IMG/VR virus record: IMGVR_UViG_3300046535_000420 | Span: 1 to 47,889 of that record | Reading direction: 5' to 3' (one strand) | Source of the DNA: a virus | DNA: 47,889 bases | Shown here: positions 33,449 through 40,331 of the stretch, one piece after another | Layout: each line of letters begins with the position of its first letter | Numbering within the stretch: the first letter of the stretch is position 1 | Translations under genes and position numbers: made by a program | The notes under the pieces: model-generated | The model's input: only the letters and a program-made list of their open reading frames with translations | What the model was told of the DNA's origin: nothing | Databases searched by the model: none

Positions 33449-33603
33449 ACCCGCCTACAGAGCCAAACCCCTACCAGCCCCACGCCCCCTAAGCTCGCCT
33501 AAGGCCCTGCCTGCCTAGGCCCTCACCATGCCCCTCACGGCTCGCTGAATTCCCCTTACAAGGGCTTACAGCGAGCCGCAAGAGGCGTGCCAGCCACCCT
33601 GAC
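33449..33603. other. Intergenic region upstream of the small terminase
   Basis: No gene is seen in these 155 bases (about 206 if the small terminase starts at the GTG at 33397). The stretch contains a compound hairpin (33539-33577), CTAAG direct repeats near 33489-33501 and an 8-base palindrome GCCTAGGC at 33513-33520. It is one of the longest non-coding stretches, and its place before the terminase genes is typical of cos or pac sites and of late promoters. I see no convincing -35/-10 pair. Confidence 0.5.
33539..33577 (-). terminator. Compound hairpin with GGCTCGCTG arms
   Basis: A perfect 9-bp outer stem (GGCTCGCTG/CAGCGAGCC) encloses an inner CCCTT/AAGGG stem. It lies after the secreted-protein gene and before the terminase operon. 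It may be a terminator or part of the packaging recognition site. The inner motif recurs in two other intergenic hairpins. Confidence 0.55.
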
Positions 33604-33906
33604 CTAAGGCTTCACAGGCACAGCGGCGTACAGCCTGTGGCCCCGCCTGCCCCAGTGCCCACGCCTACGCACCACGGCCGCAACCACAGGCTCAGGCGCA
33701 GCTACAGGTTCTGCCGTAGGTTCAGGCTCAGCAGCCACAGGCGCGGCGACCACACCCGCCACAGGACACGGCACGGGCTTGCTGCCTAGAGCATGAGTTA
33801 CCACGTAGCAGCCCCCGCCCGTAGTGCCACCTGGCGCGTAGCTGGCCTCGGCCTGCCCAACGCACACCAGCGCGATGAGCACGACCAAGGTGGCAACCCT
33901 ATTCAC
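33604..33906 (-). CDS. Secreted Ala/Pro-rich protein
   Basis: The GTG at 33906 is in a GTGA overlap with the winged-helix gene, giving a 100-residue protein with a clear signal peptide (RVATLVVLIALVCVGQAEA). The mature part has two Cys (GGGCYVV, KPVPC), an Ala/Pro/Glu spacer (VAAEPEPTAEPVAAPEP) and a basic end (VRRRGHWGRRGHRLY). It could act at the cell envelope, for example in exclusion of other phages, but there is no direct evidence. Confidence 0.6.
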   Translation of the reverse strand: MNRVATLVVLIALVCVGQAEASYAPGGTTGGGCYVVTHALGSKPVPCPVAGVVAAPVAAEPEPTAEPVAAPEPVVAAVVRRRGHWGRRGHRLYAAVPVKP

Positions 33907-34307
33907 GACCAACGCCCCGCACGTGTGCGCTTGGGTGCCTTGCCGAGCTTGCTGATGCTGCGCTGCCGCAGCCTGGCGTCCCACACCCGCTTACGTGCCG
34001 TGCCAGTGAGCGTGTAGGCCCGTCGCTTGGTCAGCAAGCAAACGCAGCCCAGACTCACTGCCTCTGCCCCGCCTTTGACCCGCCTGACCAGCCCCCTGTC
34101 ACGCAGCCGCACCATGCGGTGACGCAACATGGCCGGTGAACACTGGGCCACGGTGCATAGCGTGCGAGCGCTGCCGAACCCGTTGGTGTCCATGTGCTTG
34201 ATGAGTTGTAGGTCAATCCACACTTGCGTGCCACGCTCCGGCACGCCGGTCAACCCGAGCACCTTGAGATAGGCGTCGGTGCAAGGTGTCCTCTTGGTCA
34301 TGGCCAT
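33903..34307 (-). CDS. Winged-helix DNA-binding protein
   Basis: The 134-residue protein has a helix-turn-helix region (QLIKHMDTNGFGSARTLCTVA, CSPAMLRHRMVRLRDRGLV) followed by a wing-like strand and a basic C-terminus (KLGKAPKRTRAGR). It resembles MarR/ArsR-type winged helices. Position just before the terminase operon makes it a candidate regulator of late transcription. The start overlaps the previous stop as TGATG; an ATG two codons later is possible. Confidence 0.65.
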   Translation of the reverse strand: MAMTKRTPCTDAYLKVLGLTGVPERGTQVWIDLQLIKHMDTNGFGSARTLCTVAQCSPAMLRHRMVRLRDRGLVRRVKGGAEAVSLGCVCLLTKRRAYTLTGTARKRVWDARLRQRSISKLGKAPKRTRAGRWS

Positions 34308-34474
34308 CAGGCGTCCCTCCTGGCCAACTCTGTGTTGATGGCATCAGCTTCACGTTCTGCACGAGCCTTGTCTTGTCCTCGTAGAGGAGCGACCAGAGCC
34401 TCTATCTCTGCCTCCCGCAGCCTCTCTCGGAGTTGGGCAGTAGTGAGCTTTGTTACTTGCTGCGTGCTATCCAT
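34307..34474 (-). CDS. Helical small protein, 55 residues
   Basis: The ATG at 34474 has AGGAGG 9 bases upstream, following a hairpin. The protein is helical and charged (KLTTAQLRERLREAEIEALV, KARAEREADAINTELARRD). No family is recognised; it is coupled to the winged-helix gene by TGATG. Confidence 0.58.
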   Translation of the reverse strand: MDSTQQVTKLTTAQLRERLREAEIEALVAPLRGQDKARAEREADAINTELARRDA

Positions 34475-34517
34475 GTTGTGTAACCTCCTGGTTGCTTGGC
34501 TGGTTCCGGTACGTGAA

Positions 34518-34541
34518 GGGGCTGACCGTGTGGCCAGCCCC
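34518..34541 (-). terminator. GGGGCTG/CAGCCCC hairpin
   Basis: A 7-bp perfect stem between the histone-like gene and the AGGAGG of the next gene. There is no U-tract. It may be a terminator or a barrier that limits readthrough from the histone-like gene. Confidence 0.52.
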
Positions 34542-34550
34542 AACGCCTAC

Positions 34551-35129
34551 CTAGAACGGCTCGTCCTCGCTTTCGGCGCTGGCCGCTTTCGCTTTGCTGC
34601 GACGCCGCTGTCGTTTGGGTTTGGCATCGGACTTCGCACGCGATTTGCGATTCCGTTTGCGCGGTGCCTTGCCTTTGGCTTTCGCTTTGCCTTTTTTGCC
34701 TTTGGCTTTTTTGCCGCGAACCCTTTTCTTCTTGGCGGCTTTTTTCTTCCTGCCTCCGCCCGTCTTGCCGCGCTGGTCAGGGCCGCTCGCCTCGCGAACC
34801 GACTCCATCCAGTACTCCTTGCGCGTAACTCGTTTGTCAGCGCAGTCGCCGCAGTAGTGCGACAGGTGCTCGTTCTTGTCGGCCGACGCGTTCTTCGATT
34901 TCTTGACGGTGCCCGCCTCGAGATCGTTGACGACCGTGAACTGCTCGTCGAGCGGTGCCTTGGTCAGACAGAGCTGACAGCGGTTCTCCTTGCGGGTGCC
35001 CATCCGGCGCTCAAGTGAGTTTGTGTTGAACTTCTCCCACTTGCTGACGCCTCCGGCGGTGCCCTGACGCGACCGTTTCCTGCCTTTGCCTTTGGCGGCT
35101 TTCCGGCCTTTGCGTTTTGTGCGTGCCAT
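34551..35129 (-). CDS. Histone-like zinc protein ending in an SSB-type DEPF tip
   Basis: This 192-residue protein has a basic N-terminus, a four-cysteine zinc site (CQLC at 51-54 and CGDC at 93-96) in a small domain, then a histone H1-like Lys/Arg/Ala tail (about 117-180, KKKAAKKKRVRGKKAKGKK and more). It ends AESEDEPF, an acidic tip like that of bacterial SSB and of this phage's own SSB-like protein. The tail should coat or condense DNA; the tip could bind a replication partner. No exact family is recognised. The ATG has AAGGAG 7 bases upstream and a hairpin before that. Confidence 0.68.
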   Translation of the reverse strand: MARTKRKGRKAAKGKGRKRSRQGTAGGVSKWEKFNTNSLERRMGTRKENRCQLCLTKAPLDEQFTVVNDLEAGTVKKSKNASADKNEHLSHYCGDCADKRVTRKEYWMESVREASGPDQRGKTGGGRKKKAAKKKRVRGKKAKGKKGKAKAKGKAPRKRNRKSRAKSDAKPKRQRRRSKAKAASAESEDEPF

Positions 35130-35316
35130 GAATTTTCTCCTTGGTAGCCGTGCCTATGCGGGCACGGGTTTGCTTGACGGCAAGAAAGCTACAGGAGTTT
35201 CGCCCCAGGCGCAAGCCTGCGCAGGCAGGGGCGAGGCCCCGCTGCCAAGCACAGAAGCGGGACCCCGCCGCGCCAGCCCAGCAACGACGACCCCGTCGCA
35301 TGGACCTGGCCACAGG
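35130..35316. other. Intergenic region before the histone-like gene
   Basis: No gene is supported in these 187 bases. It contains an RBS-proximal hairpin (35148-35167), GGGGC/GCCCC and GCCTGCGCAGGC inverted repeats. It is a plausible place for a promoter, but I see no clear -35/-10 pair. Confidence 0.5.
35148..35167 (-). promoter_or_regulatory. CCGTGCC/GGCACGG hairpin next to the ribosome site
   Basis: A 7-bp perfect stem with a 6-base loop directly upstream of the AAGGAG of the histone-like gene. It may set mRNA stability or translation of that gene. Confidence 0.5.
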
Positions 35317-35688
35317 TTACCCGAGCGTGCCACTGCGCCACTTGGGATGCTTAGGCAGCGAGATGGCCTCGCGCTGCCATTCGGCAAAGTCGTCAAGCCC
35401 GTCATCCCACACCGTGCGCCAGCCATTGTCGGTACTCACGTCTAGCCTACGCAGTCGCGACACCGTCTGACCTTGGCTCGCGCGAACGTAGGCAAAGCTG
35501 ATGCGCCACTCTGGACCTTGATTACTATACTCAGGGCGCTTACGTGCCCCGACCGTAGCCTTGGCCATCTTCTTGTAGTTCTGAAAGCGTACACGTACCT
35601 CGTCGCCTATCAGCTCTTCGCGCAAGATGGCTTCCCGCTTCTCTACCTCTTTGAGGAACTGCTCTTGCGAAAGTTTGGTAATGTCCAT
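35317..35688 (-). CDS. Hypothetical protein, 123 residues
   Basis: An alpha/beta protein with a long N-terminal helix (KLSQEQFLKEVEKREAILREE), then a beta-rich part (VRVRFQNYKKMAKATVG, WRISFAYVRASQGQ, RRLDVSTDNGWRTVWDDG). It overlaps the upstream gene as TGATG. No family is recognised; it is followed by the longest gap in this part of the genome. Confidence 0.62.
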   Translation of the reverse strand: MDITKLSQEQFLKEVEKREAILREELIGDEVRVRFQNYKKMAKATVGARKRPEYSNQGPEWRISFAYVRASQGQTVSRLRRLDVSTDNGWRTVWDDGLDDFAEWQREAISLPKHPKWRSGTLG

Positions 35689-35903
35689 CAGAAATGCCTC
35701 CTGTCCGGCAATCGGTGTAGTTCGCCTGCTCCGTTCCTGTTGGGACGCAGATTCACACCACCATATGCCTCGGCGTATTTCATGTCGTTGTAGTTAAGGA
35801 GCATTCTGCCCCATCGCTCCTCTCCATGTGGCCCATGACTATTAAACTCAGGACCATACAGACCTAGTGCCACCTTGCGCCTATTTTCTTTTGGTGAATT
35901 CAT
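35688..35903 (-). CDS. Hypothetical protein, 71 residues
   Basis: The ATG at 35903 has AAGGTAG 6 bases upstream; the open frame upstream overlaps the RuvC-like gene and is rejected. The sequence is Asn/Gly/Arg-rich (RKVALGLYGPEFNSHGPHGEE, MKYAEAYGGVNLRPNRNG). No family is recognised. Confidence 0.58.
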   Translation of the reverse strand: MNSPKENRRKVALGLYGPEFNSHGPHGEERWGRMLLNYNDMKYAEAYGGVNLRPNRNGAGELHRLPDRRHF

Positions 35904-35919
35904 GTAACTACCTTTTTTC

Positions 35920-36465
35920 CTAGACGATAGAGTTTGCCTTGGTCGCCACGTGCCGCCACGCATCTCGTTCATGTTCGGAGCCTGTCGTGTAGAGGCCCCA
36001 CAACTTTAGCCGATCGTTGCTGGCAAACCGCTTGATCTGTGATGGCTGCTGCCAGGTGATCTCCTCAATCCGATCACCGATCTCGAACCCGGTGTCACCA
36101 GGACTCATACGAACTATTGACGTATAGAGTGCCACCGTAGACGCTGCCACCCACACCGGAGCGAGGTTCTTGTTGGTTGCAGGCAAGCGCAACACGTAGT
36201 CCTCTATAGCGAAGTGAATGTTGGGCATAGGAATGCTGTGCTCTACGTTGGCCCGATACTGGAACCGGACCATCATCGTGGCTAGCATAGTCGCCTGATG
36301 CAGCCAATCGCCCTTGACCTCTACGCTCTTCTTCTGTGTGGCAGCCAGCAAGCTCTCTTTAAGCGTGCCCAGCGAGCGCACATAAGCCGCTGCGACGCCT
36401 GTAGTGCCACCAGGGTCTATGCCCATAATTGCGTGTCGTTCTTCAGTGATCAATTGGGTGCCCAT
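35920..36465 (-). CDS. RuvC-like Holliday junction resolvase
   Basis: The 181-residue protein has the RNase H-fold acidic set: Asp17 in MGIDPGGTTGVA, Glu88 in FAIEDY and Asp168 in HERDAWRHV. This matches phage RuvC-like resolvases, which cut four-way junctions left by recombination before packaging. The ATG at 36465 is preceded by AAAGGA about 14 bases away, longer than usual; an ATG at 36426 would begin at the first motif but has no ribosome site. Confidence 0.82.
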   Translation of the reverse strand: MGTQLITEERHAIMGIDPGGTTGVAAAYVRSLGTLKESLLAATQKKSVEVKGDWLHQATMLATMMVRFQYRANVEHSIPMPNIHFAIEDYVLRLPATNKNLAPVWVAASTVALYTSIVRMSPGDTGFEIGDRIEEITWQQPSQIKRFASNDRLKLWGLYTTGSEHERDAWRHVATKANSIV

Positions 36466-36498
36466 ATTCGTCTGAGTTTCCTTTAGTTAGACCTACCC

Positions 36499-36507
36499 AT
36501 TACAACA
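36499..36507 (-). promoter_or_regulatory. Extended -10-like promoter element
   Basis: TG-T-TGTAAT on the minus strand fits an extended -10 (five of six bases of TATAAT). No -35 is seen at 17 bases. It lies after a terminator-like hairpin and before the resolvase, a sensible promoter place, but the match is short. Confidence 0.22.
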
Positions 36508-36526
36508 CAGCTACCCATACCCCTAC

Positions 36527-36551
36527 CCGGCCCCCTTACAGGGAGGTCCGG
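36527..36551 (-). terminator. CCGG-armed GC-rich hairpin
   Basis: Outer CCGG/CCGG and inner C5 paired with a G-run (small bulges) around a UGUAA loop on the minus-strand RNA, 11 bases after the helicase stop. It shares its CCC-x-GUAA-GGG core with two other intergenic hairpins. Confidence 0.52.
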
Positions 36552-36562
36552 TGTATAGGTGC

Positions 36563-37759
36563 TTATGGCTGTTTAATTTCAAATATTTTCTTGTTGCTGT
36601 CCTCGTCCAATCGCATAGCGATTAATCCCTCCTCTACAGCCGCTTTGATCCTCGCTCGCTTATCATCGTTATTGCCTTTCAAAAGGGCGGACAAAGCTCC
36701 TACACCTTCAACGATGCCATGTTGCTCCACGATGTCGACCACTTCCTGAACCTTCTTACGTCCTTTGATCTGGGTAGCCGTGTCCTCGACCACGTGAAGG
36801 GTACGCATATCCTTGTTGAAGCCCAAAAGCATTTCCTCTACCAATACGTCACGCCCCTCCGCACGGAAGCTGCGCTCCTTGATGCCCTTCACTTTGCCTA
36901 GGTACCAGTTGGCGTCCGGCCACGCTTCTATCTCACCTGATCCACGAGCGCGGTCCGCACCCGCACGAGGGGTATGCACAGCCAGGATCAGGTTAGGGCA
37001 GTCTGACAGCCGCTTGAGTTCATCTATAGCGCCAAAGAACTCTGACACTTTGGTGTTGTCGTTCTCATCATCCACGAGGCCACGCCATGCCCGTGCTGCC
37101 GGGTCCATGATGATCATCTTTATATCGTTTTCGTCCAGCCACTCCGCGAGGATCAACATCTGTAGGTCGTTCCAGAACGGCAAGTGCCACCCACGCAGGT
37201 TGAGGGGTATGATCCGATCGATGTGCTCAATCTCACTTTCTGCCAGCCATTTACGGAACTGCCTGCGGTCCATCTCGTAGTTCAAGAAGGCGATGTTGCC
37301 CTGGAAGTTTGTCTCATACTTGCCCAGAAAAGGTTCCTCGTCCACGAGCGCCCCGGCCAGGGCTATCTCCATCGTGGTCTTGCCTGTCTTGAACTCAGCT
37401 ACAAGCAAGGTGTTGTTACCCTCGTAGTGCAGGTGCTCCACCACGGGCACGGGCATCCCCTCGTCTTCGTCAACGAACTCCCCAGCGTGCCAGCCAATCT
37501 CCGGCAATTGCAGGGGTTTTTGCCTACTAACCTCAATCGCCAGCCTGCGCCTTGCCTCATGGTCAATCCGCATCCTGTGAAGCCTTGCCTCAACACGTAC
37601 CTCGTCCTCCTCACTACGTGCTTCAACTTTCTCCTTGACCTTTTCTCGCTCTTCGACAGCGTCTTCGGCTTGCTGCATTGCCGCGCTGCGTTGTTGCTCC
37701 TCCGCTGCGCTGCGGCTGCGTCCATTCTTCTTCCTGCGTTTCCGTTTACGTTGTGCCAC
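36563..37759 (-). CDS. RepA/DnaB-type replicative helicase (RecA fold)
   Basis: This 398-residue ATPase has a basic, coiled N-terminal third, Walker A AEFKTGKTT at about 121-129, Walker B in KMIIMDPAARAW, a LILAVHTPRAG motif and an N/E-rich switch (GSGEIEAWPDANWYLGK). It belongs to the AAA_25/RepA-like group, single-domain hexameric helicases paired with a stand-alone primase. The C-terminal 80 residues look like a winged helix (VEQHGIVEGVGALSALLKGN). The GTG at 37759 has AAGG 6 bases upstream; a TTG two codons earlier is possible. Confidence 0.82.
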   Translation of the reverse strand: MAQRKRKRRKKNGRSRSAAEEQQRSAAMQQAEDAVEEREKVKEKVEARSEEDEVRVEARLHRMRIDHEARRRLAIEVSRQKPLQLPEIGWHAGEFVDEDEGMPVPVVEHLHYEGNNTLLVAEFKTGKTTMEIALAGALVDEEPFLGKYETNFQGNIAFLNYEMDRRQFRKWLAESEIEHIDRIIPLNLRGWHLPFWNDLQMLILAEWLDENDIKMIIMDPAARAWRGLVDDENDNTKVSEFFGAIDELKRLSDCPNLILAVHTPRAGADRARGSGEIEAWPDANWYLGKVKGIKERSFRAEGRDVLVEEMLLGFNKDMRTLHVVEDTATQIKGRKKVQEVVDIVEQHGIVEGVGALSALLKGNNDDKRARIKAAVEEGLIAMRLDEDSNKKIFEIKQP

Positions 37760-37958
37760 GGCCAACCTTGGGATGGTCTTTCATGTCCCTTCGCACAGAC
37801 GCAACCAGTTGCTCCATGGACGCGGCTTGGGTTCCTTGTGATGCTTCTATGTACTCCTTGACACACTCACCCATTGCTTGGCCTACTGTTGGTCGGCTGA
37901 ACAGGTAGCACAGCATACTCAATCGTGGGTGTTTGTCCTTGATCGGTTTAGGTACCAT
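37746..37958 (-). CDS. Hypothetical protein, 70 residues
   Basis: The ATG has AAGGAG 9 bases upstream, within the end of the MazG-like gene. It is helical (YLFSRPTVGQAMGECVKEYIEA, MEQLVASVRRDMKDH). It overlaps the helicase start by 14 bases and might be a helicase partner or loader, but this rests on position only. Confidence 0.58.
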   Translation of the reverse strand: MVPKPIKDKHPRLSMLCYLFSRPTVGQAMGECVKEYIEASQGTQAASMEQLVASVRRDMKDHPKVGRGTT

Positions 37959-38253
37959 CTGTCATGACTCCTTGTTCCAGTAGGTACTCCATCCAGGCTG
38001 CGGCTACGGCAGCCACTTGCATGAGCTCTAAGAACAGATTACCCATAGCCGCAGTGTCACCGGCAGCCTTCTTGAGTATCTCTGTGCTTACCTCTCCGAA
38101 CTCCTCACCGAGGCAAGCAAGACGTTCCTCGTCTGTCATCTCCGGATCACAGCAAGTGTGCTCGAAGTCACCATCCTGTTTGCGTATCTCCTGGAGTGAA
38201 CGCTCACGCTCTATGTAGCGCAGGGCCTCGGCACGCTTCCGTGTGTCAGCCAT
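37948..38253 (-). CDS. MazG-like nucleotide pyrophosphohydrolase
   Basis: The 101-residue protein has the all-alpha NTP-PPase pattern: Glu50, Glu51 and Glu54 in LGEEFGEV, then Glu76 with Gln79 in ELMQVAAVAAAWMEYL. The family removes pyrophosphate from (d)NTPs or ppGpp. Gln replaces the second-motif Asp found in classical MazG, which may alter metal binding. The ATG at 38253 overlaps the previous gene by 8 bases; earlier codons are upstream shadows. A CCDPE stretch near residues 34-38 is unusual. Confidence 0.78.
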   Translation of the reverse strand: MADTRKRAEALRYIERERSLQEIRKQDGDFEHTCCDPEMTDEERLACLGEEFGEVSTEILKKAAGDTAAMGNLFLELMQVAAVAAAWMEYLLEQGVMTDGT

Positions 38254-38497
38254 CGACAATACCGTGTGCGACACGAGCCATCTCGTAGCCCAGAGCGACC
38301 GACGCCACAACCAAGTGTAGCGGCGGCGTCAGCTCCAGGTTCCAATCAATGAGCTCAATCGCAGCCTCGATCTGCCCTTGACTCTGTCCAACCTGTGGCC
38401 AGAAACCGTTAGGCCCCATGTTGAAACTGTCTTCTATCTTATCCGCGATCCCCTTGATCTCTTCGGCAGTCAGTATCTCCGGCAGTGGTTGGCTCAT
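38246..38497 (-). CDS. Hypothetical protein, 83 residues
   Basis: It starts in an ATGA overlap with the preceding gene. A mostly helical protein (TAEEIKGIADKIEDSFNMG, QIEAAIELIDWNLELTPP, HLVVASVALGYEMARVAHG). No family is recognised. Confidence 0.6.
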   Translation of the reverse strand: MSQPLPEILTAEEIKGIADKIEDSFNMGPNGFWPQVGQSQGQIEAAIELIDWNLELTPPLHLVVASVALGYEMARVAHGIVDG

Positions 38498-38727
38498 GGT
38501 GTCGGTACTATGTGGTTGATCTTGGGCGGACCAGCCGGGACAGTGAACTCATATGGAGGAGCATCCTTCCCGAAGCTGATGTAGGGCTCTGGATCAGCCA
38601 CATCTATGATTACCCGGAACCGAACACCCGCCTCGAACGTCTCAGTTAGTTTTTTGAATATTTGCTGTCTCTCCATATCCCGCTTGTTCTTGGTGTGCTC
38701 TACCCACCTTGCATCGTCGTCGTTCAT
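38494..38727 (-). CDS. Hypothetical protein, 77 residues
   Basis: Coupled by ATGA to ThyX upstream and the next gene downstream. It has an N-terminal charged helix (WVEHTKNKRDMERQQIFKKL) and a beta part (GVRFRVIIDVADPEPYISFG). No family is recognised. Confidence 0.6.
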   Translation of the reverse strand: MNDDDARWVEHTKNKRDMERQQIFKKLTETFEAGVRFRVIIDVADPEPYISFGKDAPPYEFTVPAGPPKINHIVPTP

Positions 38728-39620
38728 ACCTTCCTCCTTGCGGCTGCCGGATCAAGCAACCACTCTCTAGTATCTATCTCGTCGAACTTACCTTCTTCGA
38801 CGCGCGGCCGTATGGTGCAACCCCGGTCGAACGATGCTGTGAACGGGCACTTGCCCATGCTGAAGCACACCGGCCGGAACAGGTTGCTCTTGGCAATGTG
38901 CTTGAACTGCCAACCATCCTCTTTCACGTAGTCGGCGACCGGCGTCTTGTAGTCGTGGATGGCCTTGATCATCAGTGTGAACACTTCACGCCATTCAAAC
39001 TGCGCTTGCGTACACAGCCTGTTACCGGCGTGATCGATCAAGCCCCTCAGATTGGTCTTGTAATGTACACGCGTCGGCGTAGCGTGCGGCATAAGGCCCC
39101 GTGCATCCTCTGCGGGCACACCCATGTTGACGAGCACCTTGTAGGCCTCATCTATAGCCTCGATCGCGCCGTCCCAGATGCTACGTGCGATGTCCTGTTC
39201 AGACGCACTCTGGAACACACCGCTCTGCCCACTGTCTGTCAGGCTAGGTGGCTTGACCGCCTCCTTGACGAGGTCTTCCTTGACCGCAAACCGCATGCTC
39301 TCCTGCGCATACACAGCCGTGCGCTGTCGCACCAGTTGGTGTGTGAAACTACGGGTCACGCCCTCCAACAGGAAGTGCAGGTCCACGTACTCCAGCGGTG
39401 CCTGCAAGTGTGTCTTCTGAATGTCCTCAAAGAAGCTGCGTCGTTGCTCATCGGTCAGGTCTGTCTTGTCACGGATGACCTTACCCGTGTAGATGTTCGA
39501 CGCAGCCGCGATGGAACCCAAGGGGTCGGGCGTCGCGGCTAGCAACTGAACACTCAGCCCCTCCACCGGCTCGGCACTGTACATGGCAGTGTCTGCCCAC
39601 TTTTGAATATCTGTACCCAT
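38724..39620 (-). CDS. thyX: Flavin-dependent thymidylate synthase
   Basis: The 298-residue protein has the ThyX core: EYVDLHFLLEGVTRSFTHQLVRQRTAVYAQESMRF. The signature spans residues 98-110 as RQRTAVYAQESMR, so the canonical Ser6, Asn8 and Glu9 of RHRxxSxNExSxR are Val, Ala and Gln, a phage-type variant. MPHATPTRVHYKTNLRG and TQAQFEWRE complete the substrate and flavin region. It would methylate dUMP using NADPH and folate, or a modified pyrimidine reaction. A Cys-rich C-terminal part (PVCFSMGKCPFTASFDRGC) extends the usual length. Confidence 0.85.
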   Translation of the reverse strand: MGTDIQKWADTAMYSAEPVEGLSVQLLAATPDPLGSIAAASNIYTGKVIRDKTDLTDEQRRSFFEDIQKTHLQAPLEYVDLHFLLEGVTRSFTHQLVRQRTAVYAQESMRFAVKEDLVKEAVKPPSLTDSGQSGVFQSASEQDIARSIWDGAIEAIDEAYKVLVNMGVPAEDARGLMPHATPTRVHYKTNLRGLIDHAGNRLCTQAQFEWREVFTLMIKAIHDYKTPVADYVKEDGWQFKHIAKSNLFRPVCFSMGKCPFTASFDRGCTIRPRVEEGKFDEIDTREWLLDPAAARRKV

Positions 39621-39622
39621 TT

Positions 39623-39817
39623 CTACACCAACCTATCTGTGAGTATTTTGCGTGCGTTGTCACGGGTGATGGCCTTCTGACGGCATCGGTGTGACTGCTC
39701 GTTCTGAAGCCTGTGCAACTCCTCAGAGCTAAGCCTCGCCTCCCTGTACTGCGGGTGGCGGGTGTACATGCCGTCGACCATTGGCTTGGTCCTCTTGCCC
39801 ATCGTATCGGTACTCAT
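39623..39817 (-). CDS. Hypothetical protein, 64 residues
   Basis: A basic, helical protein (DGMYTRHPQYREARLSSEEL, NEQSHRCRQKAITRDNARKIL). It starts in an ATGA overlap with the gene before it and ends two bases before ThyX. No family is recognised. Confidence 0.58.
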   Translation of the reverse strand: MSTDTMGKRTKPMVDGMYTRHPQYREARLSSEELHRLQNEQSHRCRQKAITRDNARKILTDRLV

Positions 39818-40092
39818 CTCGGGTCCTCCTTTGCGTATTTGCGGGCAGCGAACTCGTAGCCCACTTGGAAGGCGGTACGTATCTGTGCGGGTGCGTTGTC
39901 TGTCAGTGGTCCGTCGGCCGTCAGCATGGCCAGCGTTACATCCTTACTGAACATAAGCCATTCCATCATGTCGATGTCGCGGGCTTCTACCCACTCCTCG
40001 ACGCCGTTCGCACCCCGCTCCTCAGCTATCTTGAGTTCCTCTGCAATCTCGTTTAGCAGATCGTAGATGGGCATGCTCTCATCGGCCATCAT
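39814..40092 (-). CDS. Hypothetical acidic protein, 92 residues
   Basis: The ATG at 40092 overlaps the stop of the membrane-protein gene as ATGA and follows GGAG; a GTG at 40119 is a less likely start. The protein is helical and acidic (YDLLNEIAEELKIAEERGANG, EWVEARDIDMMEWLMFSKD). No family is recognised. Confidence 0.6.
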   Translation of the reverse strand: MMADESMPIYDLLNEIAEELKIAEERGANGVEEWVEARDIDMMEWLMFSKDVTLAMLTADGPLTDNAPAQIRTAFQVGYEFAARKYAKEDPR

Positions 40093-40322
40093 GGTCTCCA
40101 CAGTGATGGGAGAGGCCACTTGACCGCGTCGTAGTCCATCCAGAGCACCGAACTGACTGCCGGAGGAATCGTGTAGTCGTCAGGCTCGGGCAGAAAGTTA
40201 CCAGCGAACGGACTATATTCATCTTTTGGCCTCCACACCCACCACAGCAGTATGAGTATGCATATGGCGCATACCACTATGACGGCAGCTATTGCCCAGA
40301 CGGTTGGACTTGATGGTAGCAT
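40089..40322 (-). CDS. Single-pass membrane protein, 77 residues
   Basis: One strong membrane segment (VWAIAAVIVVCAICILILLWWVW) near the N-terminus, then a short soluble part with Pro and Trp (PEPDDYTIPPAVSSVLWMDYD). The ATG has AGGAGG about 6 bases upstream. It lies directly after the polymerase gene. It may be an exclusion or membrane-anchoring protein; no family is recognised. Confidence 0.66.
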   Translation of the reverse strand: MLPSSPTVWAIAAVIVVCAICILILLWWVWRPKDEYSPFAGNFLPEPDDYTIPPAVSSVLWMDYDAVKWPLPSLWRP

Positions 40323-40331
40323 CTGAACCTC

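Larger units (their letters stand above)
36466..36562. other. Intergenic region between helicase and resolvase genes
   Basis: No gene in 97 bases. It contains a GC-rich hairpin (36527-36551) just after the helicase gene and an extended -10-like TGTTGTAAT before the resolvase gene, so it may separate two transcription units. Confidence 0.5.

Noticed and set aside
35154-35426. Minus-strand 90-residue frame in the gap before the histone-like gene
   Set aside because: Overlaps the C-terminus of the 123-residue gene, lacks a ribosome site, and has GC-rich random composition.
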